A stretch of 64,000 nucleotides of DNA, from contig NZ_RYZK01000011.1 of NCBI RefSeq assembly GCF_003990645.1, positions 62,001 through 126,000 on the forward strand, given 5' to 3'. This document shows, in pieces, positions 1 to 8,251 of the stretch (its first letter is position 1; each line of letters starts with the position of its first letter). The notes under the pieces are model-generated. The model did not search any database, had not been told where the DNA came from, and saw only the letters and a list, made by a program, of their open reading frames with translations. This DNA is from Shimia sediminis (lineage in GTDB: Bacteria; Pseudomonadota; Alphaproteobacteria; Rhodobacterales; Rhodobacteraceae). Both the position numbers and the translations under genes were made by a program.

Positions 1-291
1 ATGACCCCGCACCTCGCAGAAGACATCTGGCAAATGCTGGGCGGCGAAGGCCTCATCATCAACGCCCCTTGGCCGTTTGCCGACGAGTCCATGCTGGTCG
101 AAGCCAATGTCACCCTGCCGATCCAGATCAACGGCAAACGCCGCGCGGAAATCAGCGTGCCCGCGGATATGCCCAAGGAAGAGGTTGAAAAACTTGTCCT
201 GGCCCACGAAGCTGTCACCAGCCGGTTGGAAGGGGCCCAGCCCAAGAAACTCATCGTTGTCCCCGGTCGGATCGTGAATGTCGTCATATAA
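1..291 (+). CDS. leuS: Leucyl-tRNA synthetase, C-terminal part (5' end outside window)
   Basis: Only the last 96 residues are present; the gene enters from the left edge and ends at TAA 289-291. The visible stretch ([12 protein letters not shown], then NAPWP, then VQINGK-type '[12 protein letters not shown]' and '[14 protein letters not shown]') is the anticodon-binding and C-terminal tail typical of class I LeuRS, which charges tRNA-Leu in the cytoplasm. The stop overlaps the start of the next gene by 14 bases, so leuS, lptE and holA are probably one transcript. This order is common in alphaproteobacteria. The ATG at base 1 is simply an internal methionine, not the start. Confidence 0.93.
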   Translation: MTPHLAEDIWQMLGGEGLIINAPWPFADESMLVEANVTLPIQINGKRRAEISVPADMPKEEVEKLVLAHEAVTSRLEGAQPKKLIVVPGRIVNVVI

Positions 292-775
292 CCGCCGCCA
301 CTTCCTGATGCTCACAGCTGCCAGCCCCGCGCTGGCGGCCTGTGGGTTTGAACCCACCTATGGGGCCAAGGGGGCCTCGTCCCATCTGCTCAACCAGGTG
401 GTTGTCGACGCACCCTCGACCAACGAAACCTATCTCCTGGTGCGCGAGCTCGAGGACCGTCTGGGTCGTGTCAGCGAAGGCAAGTACGGCTTGACCACCT
501 CGGTTGAAACCGACGAGCAAAGCGTCGGGCGAACGGTTGAGGGCGTGACCTCGCGCTACGACATCGTGGCTGATGTGACCTATGCCCTGCGCGATATGAC
601 ATCCGGCGAGGTTCTGACCACAGGAAAGCTGCGCAACTATGTCGGCTATTCCGCGACGGGCACATCCGTTGCGACCCTTGCCGCACAGGATGACGCATAT
701 GCGCGGCTGATGTCGATCCTGACAGACCAGATCGTCGCCGAACTGTGGGCCTGGTCGGCTCAAAACGCCTCATGA
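278..775 (+). CDS. lptE: LPS-assembly lipoprotein LptE
   Basis: Predicted outer-membrane lipoprotein that plugs the LptD barrel and helps insert lipopolysaccharide into the outer leaflet. The 165-residue product begins with a signal peptide carrying a twin-arginine-like RRHF stretch and a lipobox (LAAC at about residues 19-22), followed by GFEPTYG, the usual start of mature alphaproteobacterial LptE. It overlaps leuS by 14 bases and holA by 4 (ATGA at 772-775), indicating translational coupling. The family is poorly conserved in sequence; the call rests on the lipobox, the CGFEP(T/L)Y motif, length and the leuS-lptE-holA order. Confidence 0.9.
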   Translation: MSSYNRRHFLMLTAASPALAACGFEPTYGAKGASSHLLNQVVVDAPSTNETYLLVRELEDRLGRVSEGKYGLTTSVETDEQSVGRTVEGVTSRYDIVADVTYALRDMTSGEVLTTGKLRNYVGYSATGTSVATLAAQDDAYARLMSILTDQIVAELWAWSAQNAS

Positions 776-1797
776 AACTGACGGCGCGGGACGGCGCCCG
801 GTATTTCTCGAAACCGGACGCGGGCCGCACGGGCGTCCTGATCTACGGCCCCGACGCCATGCGCATCGCCCTGAAACGGCAAGAGCTGATCGCCGCCCTA
901 ATCGGCCCACAAGGCGAAGAGGAAATGCGCCTAACCCGTATTCCCGCCTCTGACCTGCGCAAAGATCCGGCATTGTTGGGGGACGCCATCAAGGCCGCCA
1001 GCTTTTTCCCTGGCCCCCGCGTCGCCTTTGTCGAAGACGCCAATGACACTGCCGCCCCGGCCATTCTTGCCGCATTAGAAGACTGGGCCGAAGGCGACGC
1101 ACAGATCGTGGTGACGGCAGGTTCGCTGAAAGCATCCTCCAAGATTCGCAAGGCCTTTGAACAGCATCCCAACGCCTTTGCCGCCGCGATCTACAACGAT
1201 CCCCCCAGCCGCGAAGAAATCGAGGCAGACTTGGCCAAGTCGGGCCTGCGCGACGTCGACCGCGACGCCATGACGGATCTTTCGAATCTTGCGCGCGAGC
1301 TGGACCCGGGCGATTTCCGCCAAACGCTGGAAAAGCTATCACTCTACAAGATCGGTGACAGCACGGCTGTCTCATCGCAGGACATCATCAACTGCGCGCC
1401 AACCTCGACCGAGGCCGAACTGGACGACGTCCTGAACATCGTCGCCGAAGGCCGCGCGCCGGATCTGGGGCCGGTCCTGCGCAAGTTGCAGGCCCAGGGC
1501 ACCAACCCGGTCTCGCTGTGCATCGGGGCAACCCGCCACTTCCGCGCGCTCTACACGGCTGCCTCGGACCCCGGTGGGGCAGCGGCAGGCATCGCCCGCA
1601 TGCGCCCACCCATTTTCGGCCCCCGCCGCGACCGCATGCTGCGTCAGGCCCAGGGCTGGGGTGCTGCCAAGCTGGAGCAGGCGCTGACCATCCTGACAGA
1701 CACCGACCTGCAATTGCGCTCAGCAGGCCAAACCGCACCGACCATGGCGCTGGTGGAACGCATGCTGTTGCGCCTCTCGATGCTCGCACGCCGCTGA
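772..1797 (+). CDS. holA: DNA polymerase III delta subunit
   Basis: Delta subunit of the clamp-loader complex, which opens the beta clamp during replication. The start ATG at 772 overlaps the lptE stop (ATGA), which I prefer to an in-frame GTG at 745 lying inside lptE. The 341-residue product has the delta pattern: an N-terminal nucleotide-binding-like fold (VLIYGPDAMRIALKR), the degenerate AAA+ core (AAIYNDPPSREEIEADL), and a C-terminal helical collar (RHFRALY, MRPPIFGPRRDRMLRQAQGW, LLRLSMLA). Third gene of the leuS-lptE-holA transcript. Confidence 0.92.
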   Translation: MKLTARDGARYFSKPDAGRTGVLIYGPDAMRIALKRQELIAALIGPQGEEEMRLTRIPASDLRKDPALLGDAIKAASFFPGPRVAFVEDANDTAAPAILAALEDWAEGDAQIVVTAGSLKASSKIRKAFEQHPNAFAAAIYNDPPSREEIEADLAKSGLRDVDRDAMTDLSNLARELDPGDFRQTLEKLSLYKIGDSTAVSSQDIINCAPTSTEAELDDVLNIVAEGRAPDLGPVLRKLQAQGTNPVSLCIGATRHFRALYTAASDPGGAAAGIARMRPPIFGPRRDRMLRQAQGWGAAKLEQALTILTDTDLQLRSAGQTAPTMALVERMLLRLSMLARR

Positions 1798-1863
1798 CAC
1801 GCGACATTCGGGGGGCAGAACCACCCCCCGCTTCATCTTGCCAAAAATACTCGCGCCGCAGGC

Positions 1864-1881
1864 ATGGGCCGTCAGGCCCAT
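1864..1881. terminator. Hairpin between convergent holA and GFA gene
   Basis: Inverted repeat ATGGGCC-GTCA-GGCCCAT between two converging genes, its right arm touching the stop of the leftward gene. There is no strong T-run on either side, so it is a possible, not a certain, bidirectional terminator. Confidence 0.35.
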
Positions 1882-2309
1882 TACTCTTGCGGTGCAAACA
1901 TCGCAAAGACCTCGGCCCCGGTCATCTTCTTAGTCTCACCGGCAAAACAATAGCTGTTCGGTTTTTCATCAATGAAAATCTCCTGCCCCAGCGGAATGCC
2001 ATCTGCATCGTCCAGCGTCCCAAGCCCAAAGTGATAGACTCCCTGCTCTGGTCCCGGGGCCGTGACACGGTAGAACAGGCTGCTGCCGCATTTGGAACAT
2101 GATGCTCTCTCGGCCCATTCCGACGACGTGAACACATGCAAGTGTTCTTCACCGCGCAGCGTTACGGTTTTGGGCGCCGCCATAAAGGCGACAAAGACTC
2201 CGCCGGTCCACTTGCGGCACATGCTGCAATGGCAGGCGCCGCTGTGCACGGGGGGTTCCGAAAGCGTGTAGTTGACTGCACCACACAGGCAAGATCCGGT
2301 TTTCGACAT
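1881..2309 (-). CDS. GFA-family (glutathione-dependent formaldehyde-activating enzyme/CENP-V fold) protein
   Basis: 142-residue zinc-binding protein of the GFA/CENP-V superfamily. It shows the metal-binding cysteines in order: GSCLCGAV near the N terminus, CHCSMCRKW (residues ~27-35) and a later CSKCGSSLFYR. Members are annotated as formaldehyde-glutathione condensing enzymes, but most are uncharacterised and substrate cannot be read from sequence. A good ribosome site (TAGGAG, 8 bases upstream) supports the ATG at 2309. It stands alone, convergent with holA and divergent from the GST gene. Confidence 0.85.
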   Translation of the reverse strand: MSKTGSCLCGAVNYTLSEPPVHSGACHCSMCRKWTGGVFVAFMAAPKTVTLRGEEHLHVFTSSEWAERASCSKCGSSLFYRVTAPGPEQGVYHFGLGTLDDADGIPLGQEIFIDEKPNSYCFAGETKKMTGAEVFAMFAPQE

Positions 2310-2467
2310 AACTCATACTCCTAAATTGAATTCCGCAAGGATGGGTTTACCCTCACACCCTGACAGATTTTGGCAATAAGGCTCATGTGCCCCAAGGTCA
2401 CTTTGCGAAAGACTTGTTGTCCTGAACCTGCGCCGCCAAACTGCCCGGCAAAGCTGAAAGGAAGATC

Positions 2468-3052
2468 ATGTACGAAGTCATCGGAAGCCCCACCAGCCGC
2501 GCCTTTCGGGTGATGTGGATGCTCGAAGAGCTGGGCCAACCCTTCACCCTGACCAAGGCCGCGCCGCAGTCGGACGAAGTGCGCGCGCTAAACCCCTCGG
2601 GCAAGATTCCGGTGCTGAAGGACGGCGAAGACGTTGTCACCGATTCCACCGCCATCATGACCTATCTCGCTGATAAATATGGCACTCTGACCTTTCCGGC
2701 GGGCACAATCGAGAGGGCACATCAGGACGCGCTGACCAACTGTATCCTAGACGAGATCGACTCGGTTCTTTGGGTTGCGACCCGGCACAATTTCATCCTG
2801 CCCGAAGACAAACGCGTCCCCGATGTGCGCCACACGTCCAAGTGGGAATACGAACGCAACCTGAAACATCTCATGGATCGGTGCAAAGGGCCCTACCTGA
2901 TGGGTGATACCTTTACCGTGCCTGACATCATCCTCGCCCATTGCGGTGCATGGGCAAAGGGGGCCAAGTTTCCGTCGGACAACGAAGACTTCAAAGCCTA
3001 TCTCAAACGTTGCCGCGCACGGGACGCGTTTCAGAAACTCACTGCAGGCTAA
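2468..3052 (+). CDS. Glutathione S-transferase family protein
   Basis: 194-residue cytosolic GST. The N-terminal thioredoxin-like domain runs MYEVIGSPTSRAFRVMWMLEELG...PFTL, with the cis-proline region NPSGKIPVL (about residues 43-51) and the glutathione-gamma-glutamyl contact DSTAIMTYLADKYG. An all-helical C-terminal half follows, with the N-capping-like segment TVPDIILAHCGAWAK. Start is supported by AAGGAAG upstream. The substrate is unknown. Its last bases overlap the stop of the convergent flavoprotein gene by 4. Confidence 0.88.
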   Translation: MYEVIGSPTSRAFRVMWMLEELGQPFTLTKAAPQSDEVRALNPSGKIPVLKDGEDVVTDSTAIMTYLADKYGTLTFPAGTIERAHQDALTNCILDEIDSVLWVATRHNFILPEDKRVPDVRHTSKWEYERNLKHLMDRCKGPYLMGDTFTVPDIILAHCGAWAKGAKFPSDNEDFKAYLKRCRARDAFQKLTAG

Positions 3053-4203
3053 GCGGCGTAATGCGCCGCGTGCTGGCCCGCCCAGCGCCCGGTGGCAAGG
3101 CACGCGGTCAACAGATAGCCCCCCGTCGGGGCCTCCCAATCCAGCATTTCTCCGGCAGCAAACACGCCGGGGCGGTTTTGCAGCATCAAGCCTTTGTCCA
3201 AAGCATCAAGCCGAATGCCGCCTGCCGTCGAGATCGCCTGATCCATTGGACGCGGTCCTTGGTGTGTCACCGGCAACGCCTTTAGCAAAGCCGCGAGGTT
3301 GTCCGGAAGAGGACGTCCAAACTCCATCAGCAACGCCTGTTTCACCGGGTCCAGCTTCAATGCCTTGCGCAGATGATTGCCCAGGCTCGCCTTGCCCCTG
3401 GGCCGCGACAAGCGCTTGCGAATTTCGCTCTCGCTGAGGTCCGGCAACAGATCCAGCGTCAAAGCATGCCCCTCACGCATCCGCCGGGAAACGGCATAGA
3501 TGCCACCGCCTTCCAAGCCCTGCGATGACACGACAAACTCGGCGCGCAGCTGCTGATCGCCCGCCTTCAAAGCGACCGATTTCACCGGCGCGCCAAAGTG
3601 CTTGGCCATGTGTGGCGACCAGTCGACGAGGAACCCCATATTGGCAGGCTGGAACGGGGCCAGTGGCGTCTCAAACCATCCGGCCCACTCACCATTCGAT
3701 CCTAACCTTGCCCAACTCGCTCCGCCACAGGCCAGCACGGCCACATCAGGCCGAACACCCTGCACGCCCTCGGGCGTTTCAAACTGAAACCCATCCGCAT
3801 CCCCAACCCAGCGCCAGCGGCTGCGAACCTCGACCCCCAGGCCCTCAAGCCTGCGCAGCCAAGCCCTGAGCAGCGGCGAGGCCTTCATCGCCTTCGGAAA
3901 CACCCGCCCCGACGACCCGGTGAACATCTCCTGCCCCAACTCTTCGGCCCAGTCGCGCACCGCATCGGGGCCAAAGGCCTCCAGCATCGGACGCAACACT
4001 GGCGCGGCCTCTTCATAGGCTTGCAGGAACCGGTCGAACGGTTCGTCCTTGGTCAGGTTCAGCCCGGATTTCCCCGCCATCAGAAACTTGCGTGCGACCG
4101 TTGGCTTGGCTTCGGCCACGACAACCGACAGGCCCCGCGCCGCCATCACATCCGCCGCCATCAGGCCCGCAGGCCCGCCTCCGATCACCAGCGCAAATGT
4201 CAT
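3049..4203 (-). CDS. TIGR03862/HI0933-type FAD-dependent flavoprotein
   Basis: 384-residue NAD(P)/FAD-dependent oxidoreductase of the HI0933 (BaiN/YhiN) group. The N terminus has the Rossmann dinucleotide motif VIGGGPAGLMAAD, then the family signature RKFLMAGKSGLNLTK (residues ~42-56). Near the C terminus lie ISTAGGIRLDALDKGLM and the second FAD contact GVFAAGEMLDWEAPTGGYLLTACLATGR. The function of this subfamily is not established. Its ATG overlaps the stop of the upstream MscS gene (ATGA on the minus strand at 4200-4203), so the two are translationally coupled. Confidence 0.87.
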   Translation of the reverse strand: MTFALVIGGGPAGLMAADVMAARGLSVVVAEAKPTVARKFLMAGKSGLNLTKDEPFDRFLQAYEEAAPVLRPMLEAFGPDAVRDWAEELGQEMFTGSSGRVFPKAMKASPLLRAWLRRLEGLGVEVRSRWRWVGDADGFQFETPEGVQGVRPDVAVLACGGASWARLGSNGEWAGWFETPLAPFQPANMGFLVDWSPHMAKHFGAPVKSVALKAGDQQLRAEFVVSSQGLEGGGIYAVSRRMREGHALTLDLLPDLSESEIRKRLSRPRGKASLGNHLRKALKLDPVKQALLMEFGRPLPDNLAALLKALPVTHQGPRPMDQAISTAGGIRLDALDKGLMLQNRPGVFAAGEMLDWEAPTGGYLLTACLATGRWAGQHAAHYAA

Positions 4204-5519
4204 TTCGCGCGTGTGCGGATCTCGCCCTTGACGTGAACAACACGCTGCGGGAAGGGGATCTCGATACCGTTGTCCTTGAGCGCATTCCAGATGCGAAACA
4301 ACACATCCGACGTGTATTTGTAACGCCCGTCATCAATGCCGTTCACCCAGAATTCCACCGCGAATTCAATGCCATTGTCACCAAAGGCCCGCAGCTCGCA
4401 ATCGGGTGGGAACGGGTCACTCAGAACGTCCGGGTTTTCAGCGACGGCTGCCTCGACGATGGCAGGAATCTTATTGATATCAGTGTCATAGCTGACCGAG
4501 AACGGCGCCTCGTAGCGATTTGCGCTACCTTGGTCAGAATAGTTGACGACCCGCGTCGTGATGAAATCTTCGTTCGGAACCACGATCCAACGCCCGTCAT
4601 ATGTCTCAAGGATCGTGGCGCGCGCAGTCATCTTGACGATGGTGCCCGCTTCGCCGCCATCAAGCTCGACATAATCGCCAACAGTGGCCTGACCTTCGAG
4701 CAAGAGGATGACACCGGAGATGAAGTTCGAGGCGATTTTTTGCAGGCCGAAACCAAGGCCAACACCAATCACACCGGTCAGCACCGCCAGCGACGTGAGC
4801 GAGATACCCATGATGTTCATCACCAAGAGGAAGGCGACACCAAATATGGTAATCTCGGTGGCCTTGGCGGCCAGCTCGCGCATGGCGGGGCGCATTTCCT
4901 GTTGGGACTTGATAAAGGCGGCGGACTGGTCGTTGGACCAGCGACCGAGCCAGAAAATCGCGCCCGCCACCACGGCAAAGCGCACCAGGAACAACAGCGA
5001 GAACGACAGGTTGCCTAGGGGTACCACCGTTTCGTCCATCTTCATCATGACTTCGTCGAGGAAGCCCAGCGCATAAAGCCCGGCGATGGGAACCAACAGG
5101 TATTTGCCGAGCACTTTCAACAGCGGGTCGTCGATGATTTCCTTCACCAGAATACGCGCGGCAAGGAACATGAAGACGCGCTTGCCAAAGGCGATCACCT
5201 CACCCGAGCCAAAGGCGGCGCGGGTCACGGTTTCGCCCAGTCCGGTCAGTGCATAGGCCAGGAGAGGAAGTAGTAAGGGTATGAAAATAAACAGAAACCT
5301 GCGGCTTTTGGCAACAACGTTCTGGGCATCATCCTGAGGTGTGAGGAGGCGTTCCAGCAGCGGTTTCAGACGCCGCGACACCAGCACGGCGGCACCGTAG
5401 GCGACGACCAGCAGTCCGAACTGCGTCCACGCGGCGGGGCTGAGCAGCCACTCTAACGCGAGGTCCCTGCCCTGCTCAAAATAGGCCTGAGCCTGTTCCA
5501 ACAATTTTGTGCGATCCAC
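4200..5519 (-). CDS. MscS-family mechanosensitive ion channel
   Basis: Inner-membrane channel that opens under membrane tension and releases solutes on osmotic downshock. Several hydrophobic helices fill the first 200 residues. The MscS pore-lining helix and following beta domain are clear (TGVIGVGLGFGLQKIASNFISGVILLLEGQATVGDYVELDGGEAG split over the central third, then GRWIVVPNEDFITTRVVNYS). The C-terminal domain includes FPQRVVHVKG. A GTG start at 5519 is preceded by AAGGGG; an in-frame TTG at 5543 would lengthen it by eight codons. It is the first gene of an operon with the flavoprotein and diverges from the HNH gene, whose possible upstream start would overlap it. Confidence 0.88.
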   Translation of the reverse strand: MDRTKLLEQAQAYFEQGRDLALEWLLSPAAWTQFGLLVVAYGAAVLVSRRLKPLLERLLTPQDDAQNVVAKSRRFLFIFIPLLLPLLAYALTGLGETVTRAAFGSGEVIAFGKRVFMFLAARILVKEIIDDPLLKVLGKYLLVPIAGLYALGFLDEVMMKMDETVVPLGNLSFSLLFLVRFAVVAGAIFWLGRWSNDQSAAFIKSQQEMRPAMRELAAKATEITIFGVAFLLVMNIMGISLTSLAVLTGVIGVGLGFGLQKIASNFISGVILLLEGQATVGDYVELDGGEAGTIVKMTARATILETYDGRWIVVPNEDFITTRVVNYSDQGSANRYEAPFSVSYDTDINKIPAIVEAAVAENPDVLSDPFPPDCELRAFGDNGIEFAVEFWVNGIDDGRYKYTSDVLFRIWNALKDNGIEIPFPQRVVHVKGEIRTRAK

Positions 5520-5559
5520 CGTCAAACCCCTTGAGAAACTCAAAACTCACGTCATTCTC

Positions 5560-5895
5560 TTGCCTCATAAGCCCTTGGAACTCAAGAAAAACGCTGTGCC
5601 AGACCCGATTTGCCCCATTTGCGCGCGCCCGATCCCGGCGGAGGTCCCGCAAAGCCTGCACCACCTGATCCCGCGGCTCAGGGGTGGCAAGAACGGGCCA
5701 ACGGTGCTGCTGCATCAGATTTGCCACAAAGAGATTCACGCCAGCCTGACCGAGACAGAGCTGGCGCGAGAATACAGCACGATCGAGGCGCTGAGGAGGC
5801 ATCCGAGACTGGCGAAATTCATCCGCTGGGTGGCGAAACGTCCGCCGGATTTTCTGTCAAAAACCACCGGGCCGCGCAGGCGTCGAAAGGGTTAA
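5560..5895 (+). CDS. Small HNH-endonuclease-like protein
   Basis: About 111 residues with an HNH-like zinc-binding core: CPICARPIP, then SLHHLIPRLRGGKNGPTVLLHQICHKEIHA. That is CxxC, HH and HxxCHxxIH, in the order seen in McrA/HNH nucleases. It could be a stand-alone DNA nuclease; no partner restriction gene is nearby. The start is uncertain: TTG codons at 5560 and 5575 avoid most overlap with the divergent MscS gene, whereas a GTG at 5509 would overlap its start. None has a convincing ribosome site. Confidence 0.7.
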   Translation: MPHKPLELKKNAVPDPICPICARPIPAEVPQSLHHLIPRLRGGKNGPTVLLHQICHKEIHASLTETELAREYSTIEALRRHPRLAKFIRWVAKRPPDFLSKTTGPRRRRKG

Positions 5896-5910
5896 GGTGT
5901 GGTTAAATGA

Positions 5911-5960
5911 CCAAGTTGTACAACTTTTTTCGGGGCGACTCTCCAAGTTGTACATAACTT
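5911..5960. repeat. Paired AAGTTGTACA palindromes, 32 bp apart
   Basis: A perfect palindrome AAGTTGTACAACTT (5913-5926) is followed 32 bases later by a near copy (5945-5960) with one inserted T. Both are preceded by CC. They lie between the convergent HNH and VOC genes. The first copy is followed by a short T-run, so a weak terminator is one reading; a pair of protein-binding sites about three helical turns apart is another. Confidence 0.5.
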
Positions 5961-6002
5961 TCCGTTAACAAAACCCGGAAAGTTTTAGACAAATTGGCGC
6001 GT

Positions 6003-6746
6003 TCAGGGGGCCGGAATGAGGGATGTTCCAAAAATGTCCGGCTGGGGTTCGGGCAGACCCTCGAGCTCGAGGCCAATCAACGACGGAACCGGGTCAAACA
6101 CCTGACCGGCCACGTGCTGAAATTCGAGCGTGGTGTAGGGGCGCTTCCACAGCCACGCGCGATTGCTGACGGCGCGCAGATCGGGGTTGGGTGGCCTGTC
6201 GTCGGTGAAGGCAAAAAAGTGCAGGTCAAAGCCATGGGGTGCGACCGGTTGGAGCGACAGACAGCGCATGCCCAGCGCCGCACAGGCCGCCATGTCAGTG
6301 GCGATGTCACCGGTGCGGAGCGTGATCTGGCCGATCCGGGCATCCCCGCCAAGCGGCAGGGTTGCGTCCCCTGCCGAAACCGGGCGGTTGCCGTCAAAGT
6401 CATGCTGGAGCAGTTCGATGACGAACCCATGGGGGTCCGAGAGGTGGCACATGTAGCCGATGTCGCGGAATTGTTGCGGTGGGCTGACGGCAAGGCCCGC
6501 ATCGCGAAGCTGCTGACAGGCGATGTCCACGTTGGGCAGGGTGATGCCGATCTTCCAATAGCGGTCGGTGCGCGCATGGGCATAGGTGACGCCGCCGGGA
6601 TGCAGCACCAGGTCCGCGTCCTGACCGGGATAGCCAAGCCGTAGGGTGTCGCCCCGCACCTCTGCCAACATGCCGAGGTGATCGACATAGAAGCGCGCCA
6701 GAGCTTGCGGGTCAGGTACGCGCAGGTGCAGGCCGCTCAGTCGCAC
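6003..6746 (-). CDS. Two-domain VOC (glyoxalase/dioxygenase superfamily) protein
   Basis: About 247 residues comprising two vicinal-oxygen-chelate modules. The first is LSGLHLRVPDPQALARFYVDHLGM...GYMCHLSDPHGFVIELLQHDF, with a His and a terminal Glu that fit metal ligands; the second begins IGQITLRTGDI and ends near TLEFQHV. Extradiol dioxygenases and glyoxalase-like enzymes share this fold; the substrate cannot be read. A GTG at 6746 lies 4 bases past the stop of the upstream enoyl-CoA hydratase gene, so re-initiation is likely; a longer frame to 6896 would run inside that gene and is rejected. Confidence 0.78.
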   Translation of the reverse strand: MRLSGLHLRVPDPQALARFYVDHLGMLAEVRGDTLRLGYPGQDADLVLHPGGVTYAHARTDRYWKIGITLPNVDIACQQLRDAGLAVSPPQQFRDIGYMCHLSDPHGFVIELLQHDFDGNRPVSAGDATLPLGGDARIGQITLRTGDIATDMAACAALGMRCLSLQPVAPHGFDLHFFAFTDDRPPNPDLRAVSNRAWLWKRPYTTLEFQHVAGQVFDPVPSLIGLELEGLPEPQPDIFGTSLIPAP

Positions 6747-6750
6747 GGGA

Positions 6751-7371
6751 TCAATGCCCGTTCTGGCAGAGCGCCTTGATGCCGGTGGCGATCTCGGGTT
6801 TGGCGGCAAGCGTGTCGGCGGCGATCTCGCGCGCGGTGTCGAGGAGAGCCGCAGGGTCAACGAGACGATCCACCAGACCAAATTGCAGCGCCTCATCGGC
6901 GAGGATCTTTTGTCCGCCCATCAGGATCAGCTTGGCCCGCGACGGGCCGATCAGGGCGGCCATGCGGGCGGGGTCCGAGGGTTGCGGCAGAAAGCCGAGC
7001 TTCATCACCGGGTAAAAGAACTTGGCCGTCGGCACCGAAAGACGCAGGTCGCAGGCCAGCGCCATGCCCATGGCACCGCCCGCGAGCGTGCCGTTGAGGG
7101 CCGCGATGGTCAGCCCCGGCAATGCGGCGATGTTGCCCGAGAGCCGTTCCCACACATCCGATGTGGCAAGGCCGGCGCGGGCCTCGTCCAGATCAGCACC
7201 TGCGGAAAACACCTTGCCCGTACCGGTCAGGATCAGCCCACGCGCGTCCTGAGCGGCCTTGGCGATGTCGGCCAGTTCCGAGAGCATGGCGTGGGTCAGC
7301 GAATTGGCCTTGTCCGGGCGGTTGATCGTGACGATCCACAGCCCGGTGTCTTCTTTTTGCAGCTCGATCAT
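6751..7371 (-). CDS. Enoyl-CoA hydratase/isomerase family protein
   Basis: 206-residue crotonase-fold protein, starting MIELQKEDTGLWIVTINRPDKANSL. The CoA-binding and oxyanion-hole motifs are present (SAGADLDEA and NGTLAGGAMGMALACDLRLS), followed by KLGFLPQPSDPARMAALIGPSRAKLILMGGQ. It is shorter than the usual ~260 residues at the C terminus. The ATG overlaps the upstream SDR stop (7371-7373), and the downstream VOC gene starts just after its own stop, giving a tightly coupled three-gene operon that suggests catabolism of a CoA-linked or aromatic compound (inference). Confidence 0.87.
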   Translation of the reverse strand: MIELQKEDTGLWIVTINRPDKANSLTHAMLSELADIAKAAQDARGLILTGTGKVFSAGADLDEARAGLATSDVWERLSGNIAALPGLTIAALNGTLAGGAMGMALACDLRLSVPTAKFFYPVMKLGFLPQPSDPARMAALIGPSRAKLILMGGQKILADEALQFGLVDRLVDPAALLDTAREIAADTLAAKPEIATGIKALCQNGH

Positions 7372-8123
7372 CAGATCAGCCCAACCTTGCGGCGAATGTC
7401 TTCGTCGCGCAGGGAAATCTCGTCTCCGATCCAGTCGTCGGCCTCGGGGCTGCACATCCACAGCAGGCATTGGCCGACCCATTCCGGTGGAATGTGGTCG
7501 GACCAGTCGAGTTTCGACACCGGGTTGATGCCGCTGGCCTTGATCTCTTTTTGCATCTGGGTGGCGACGGTGCCGGGTGACAGGCCGATGGCGCGAATGC
7601 CCTGATCGCGGGCCTCTTTGTCTACACAGCGGTTCAGCATGTTGGCCCCGGCCTTGGAGGCGCAGTAATGGCTCCATGCCTCAACCGGGCCGTGGGCCGC
7701 GCCGGAGGAAATGGTCAGGATCGAGCCACCTCCGGCAGCCATCATGATCGGCATGGCCGCGCGCATGCCGTAGTAGACGCCCTTGAGGTTGATATCGATG
7801 ATCTTGCCCCAGTCGTCGGGGTCCGAGGTGGCCAGGTGCGAGATCGGATCGACCAGGCCTGCGTTGTTAATCAGCACGTCCAGGCGGCCAAATTTCGCGA
7901 CCGTGACGTCGACCACGGATTGCACCGAGGCGTAATCGGAAACATCGCAGGTCAGGGCGATGGCCTGATCGCCGATCTCGCCCGCGATGCGCTCAATGTC
8001 GCCCGCGCTGCGCGCTACCAGCGCCACGTTGGCCCCGGCTGCGGCAAAAATGCGCGCTGCGCTTTCGCCGATCCCGCGGCTGGCGCCGGTGATCAGAACG
8101 GTTTTCCCAGTCATGTCAGTCAT
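7371..8123 (-). CDS. Short-chain dehydrogenase/reductase
   Basis: 250-residue classical SDR. The NAD(P)-binding motif TGASRGIGESAA is near residue 11, NNAG follows at about residue 87, and the catalytic set is S at TISSGAAHG with the YxxxK pair in SHYCASKAG. A strong ribosome site (GAGGAG) precedes the ATG at 8123. First gene of the SDR/crotonase/VOC operon. The substrate is unknown; oxidation of a hydroxyacyl-CoA or alcohol intermediate would suit the neighbours. Confidence 0.9.
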   Translation of the reverse strand: MTDMTGKTVLITGASRGIGESAARIFAAAGANVALVARSAGDIERIAGEIGDQAIALTCDVSDYASVQSVVDVTVAKFGRLDVLINNAGLVDPISHLATSDPDDWGKIIDINLKGVYYGMRAAMPIMMAAGGGSILTISSGAAHGPVEAWSHYCASKAGANMLNRCVDKEARDQGIRAIGLSPGTVATQMQKEIKASGINPVSKLDWSDHIPPEWVGQCLLWMCSPEADDWIGDEISLRDEDIRRKVGLI

Positions 8124-8251
8124 GGTGTCGCTCCTCGCGTTTCATGTTGTGCCCAGAGGTAAACCGCCGGATGAAAATGGTCCAGCCATTGCCCCTTGAC
8201 CCCGCCGGAAAGGAGTCCGAAGCTATAAGGGAATTTCAGAGGATAAAGCAT

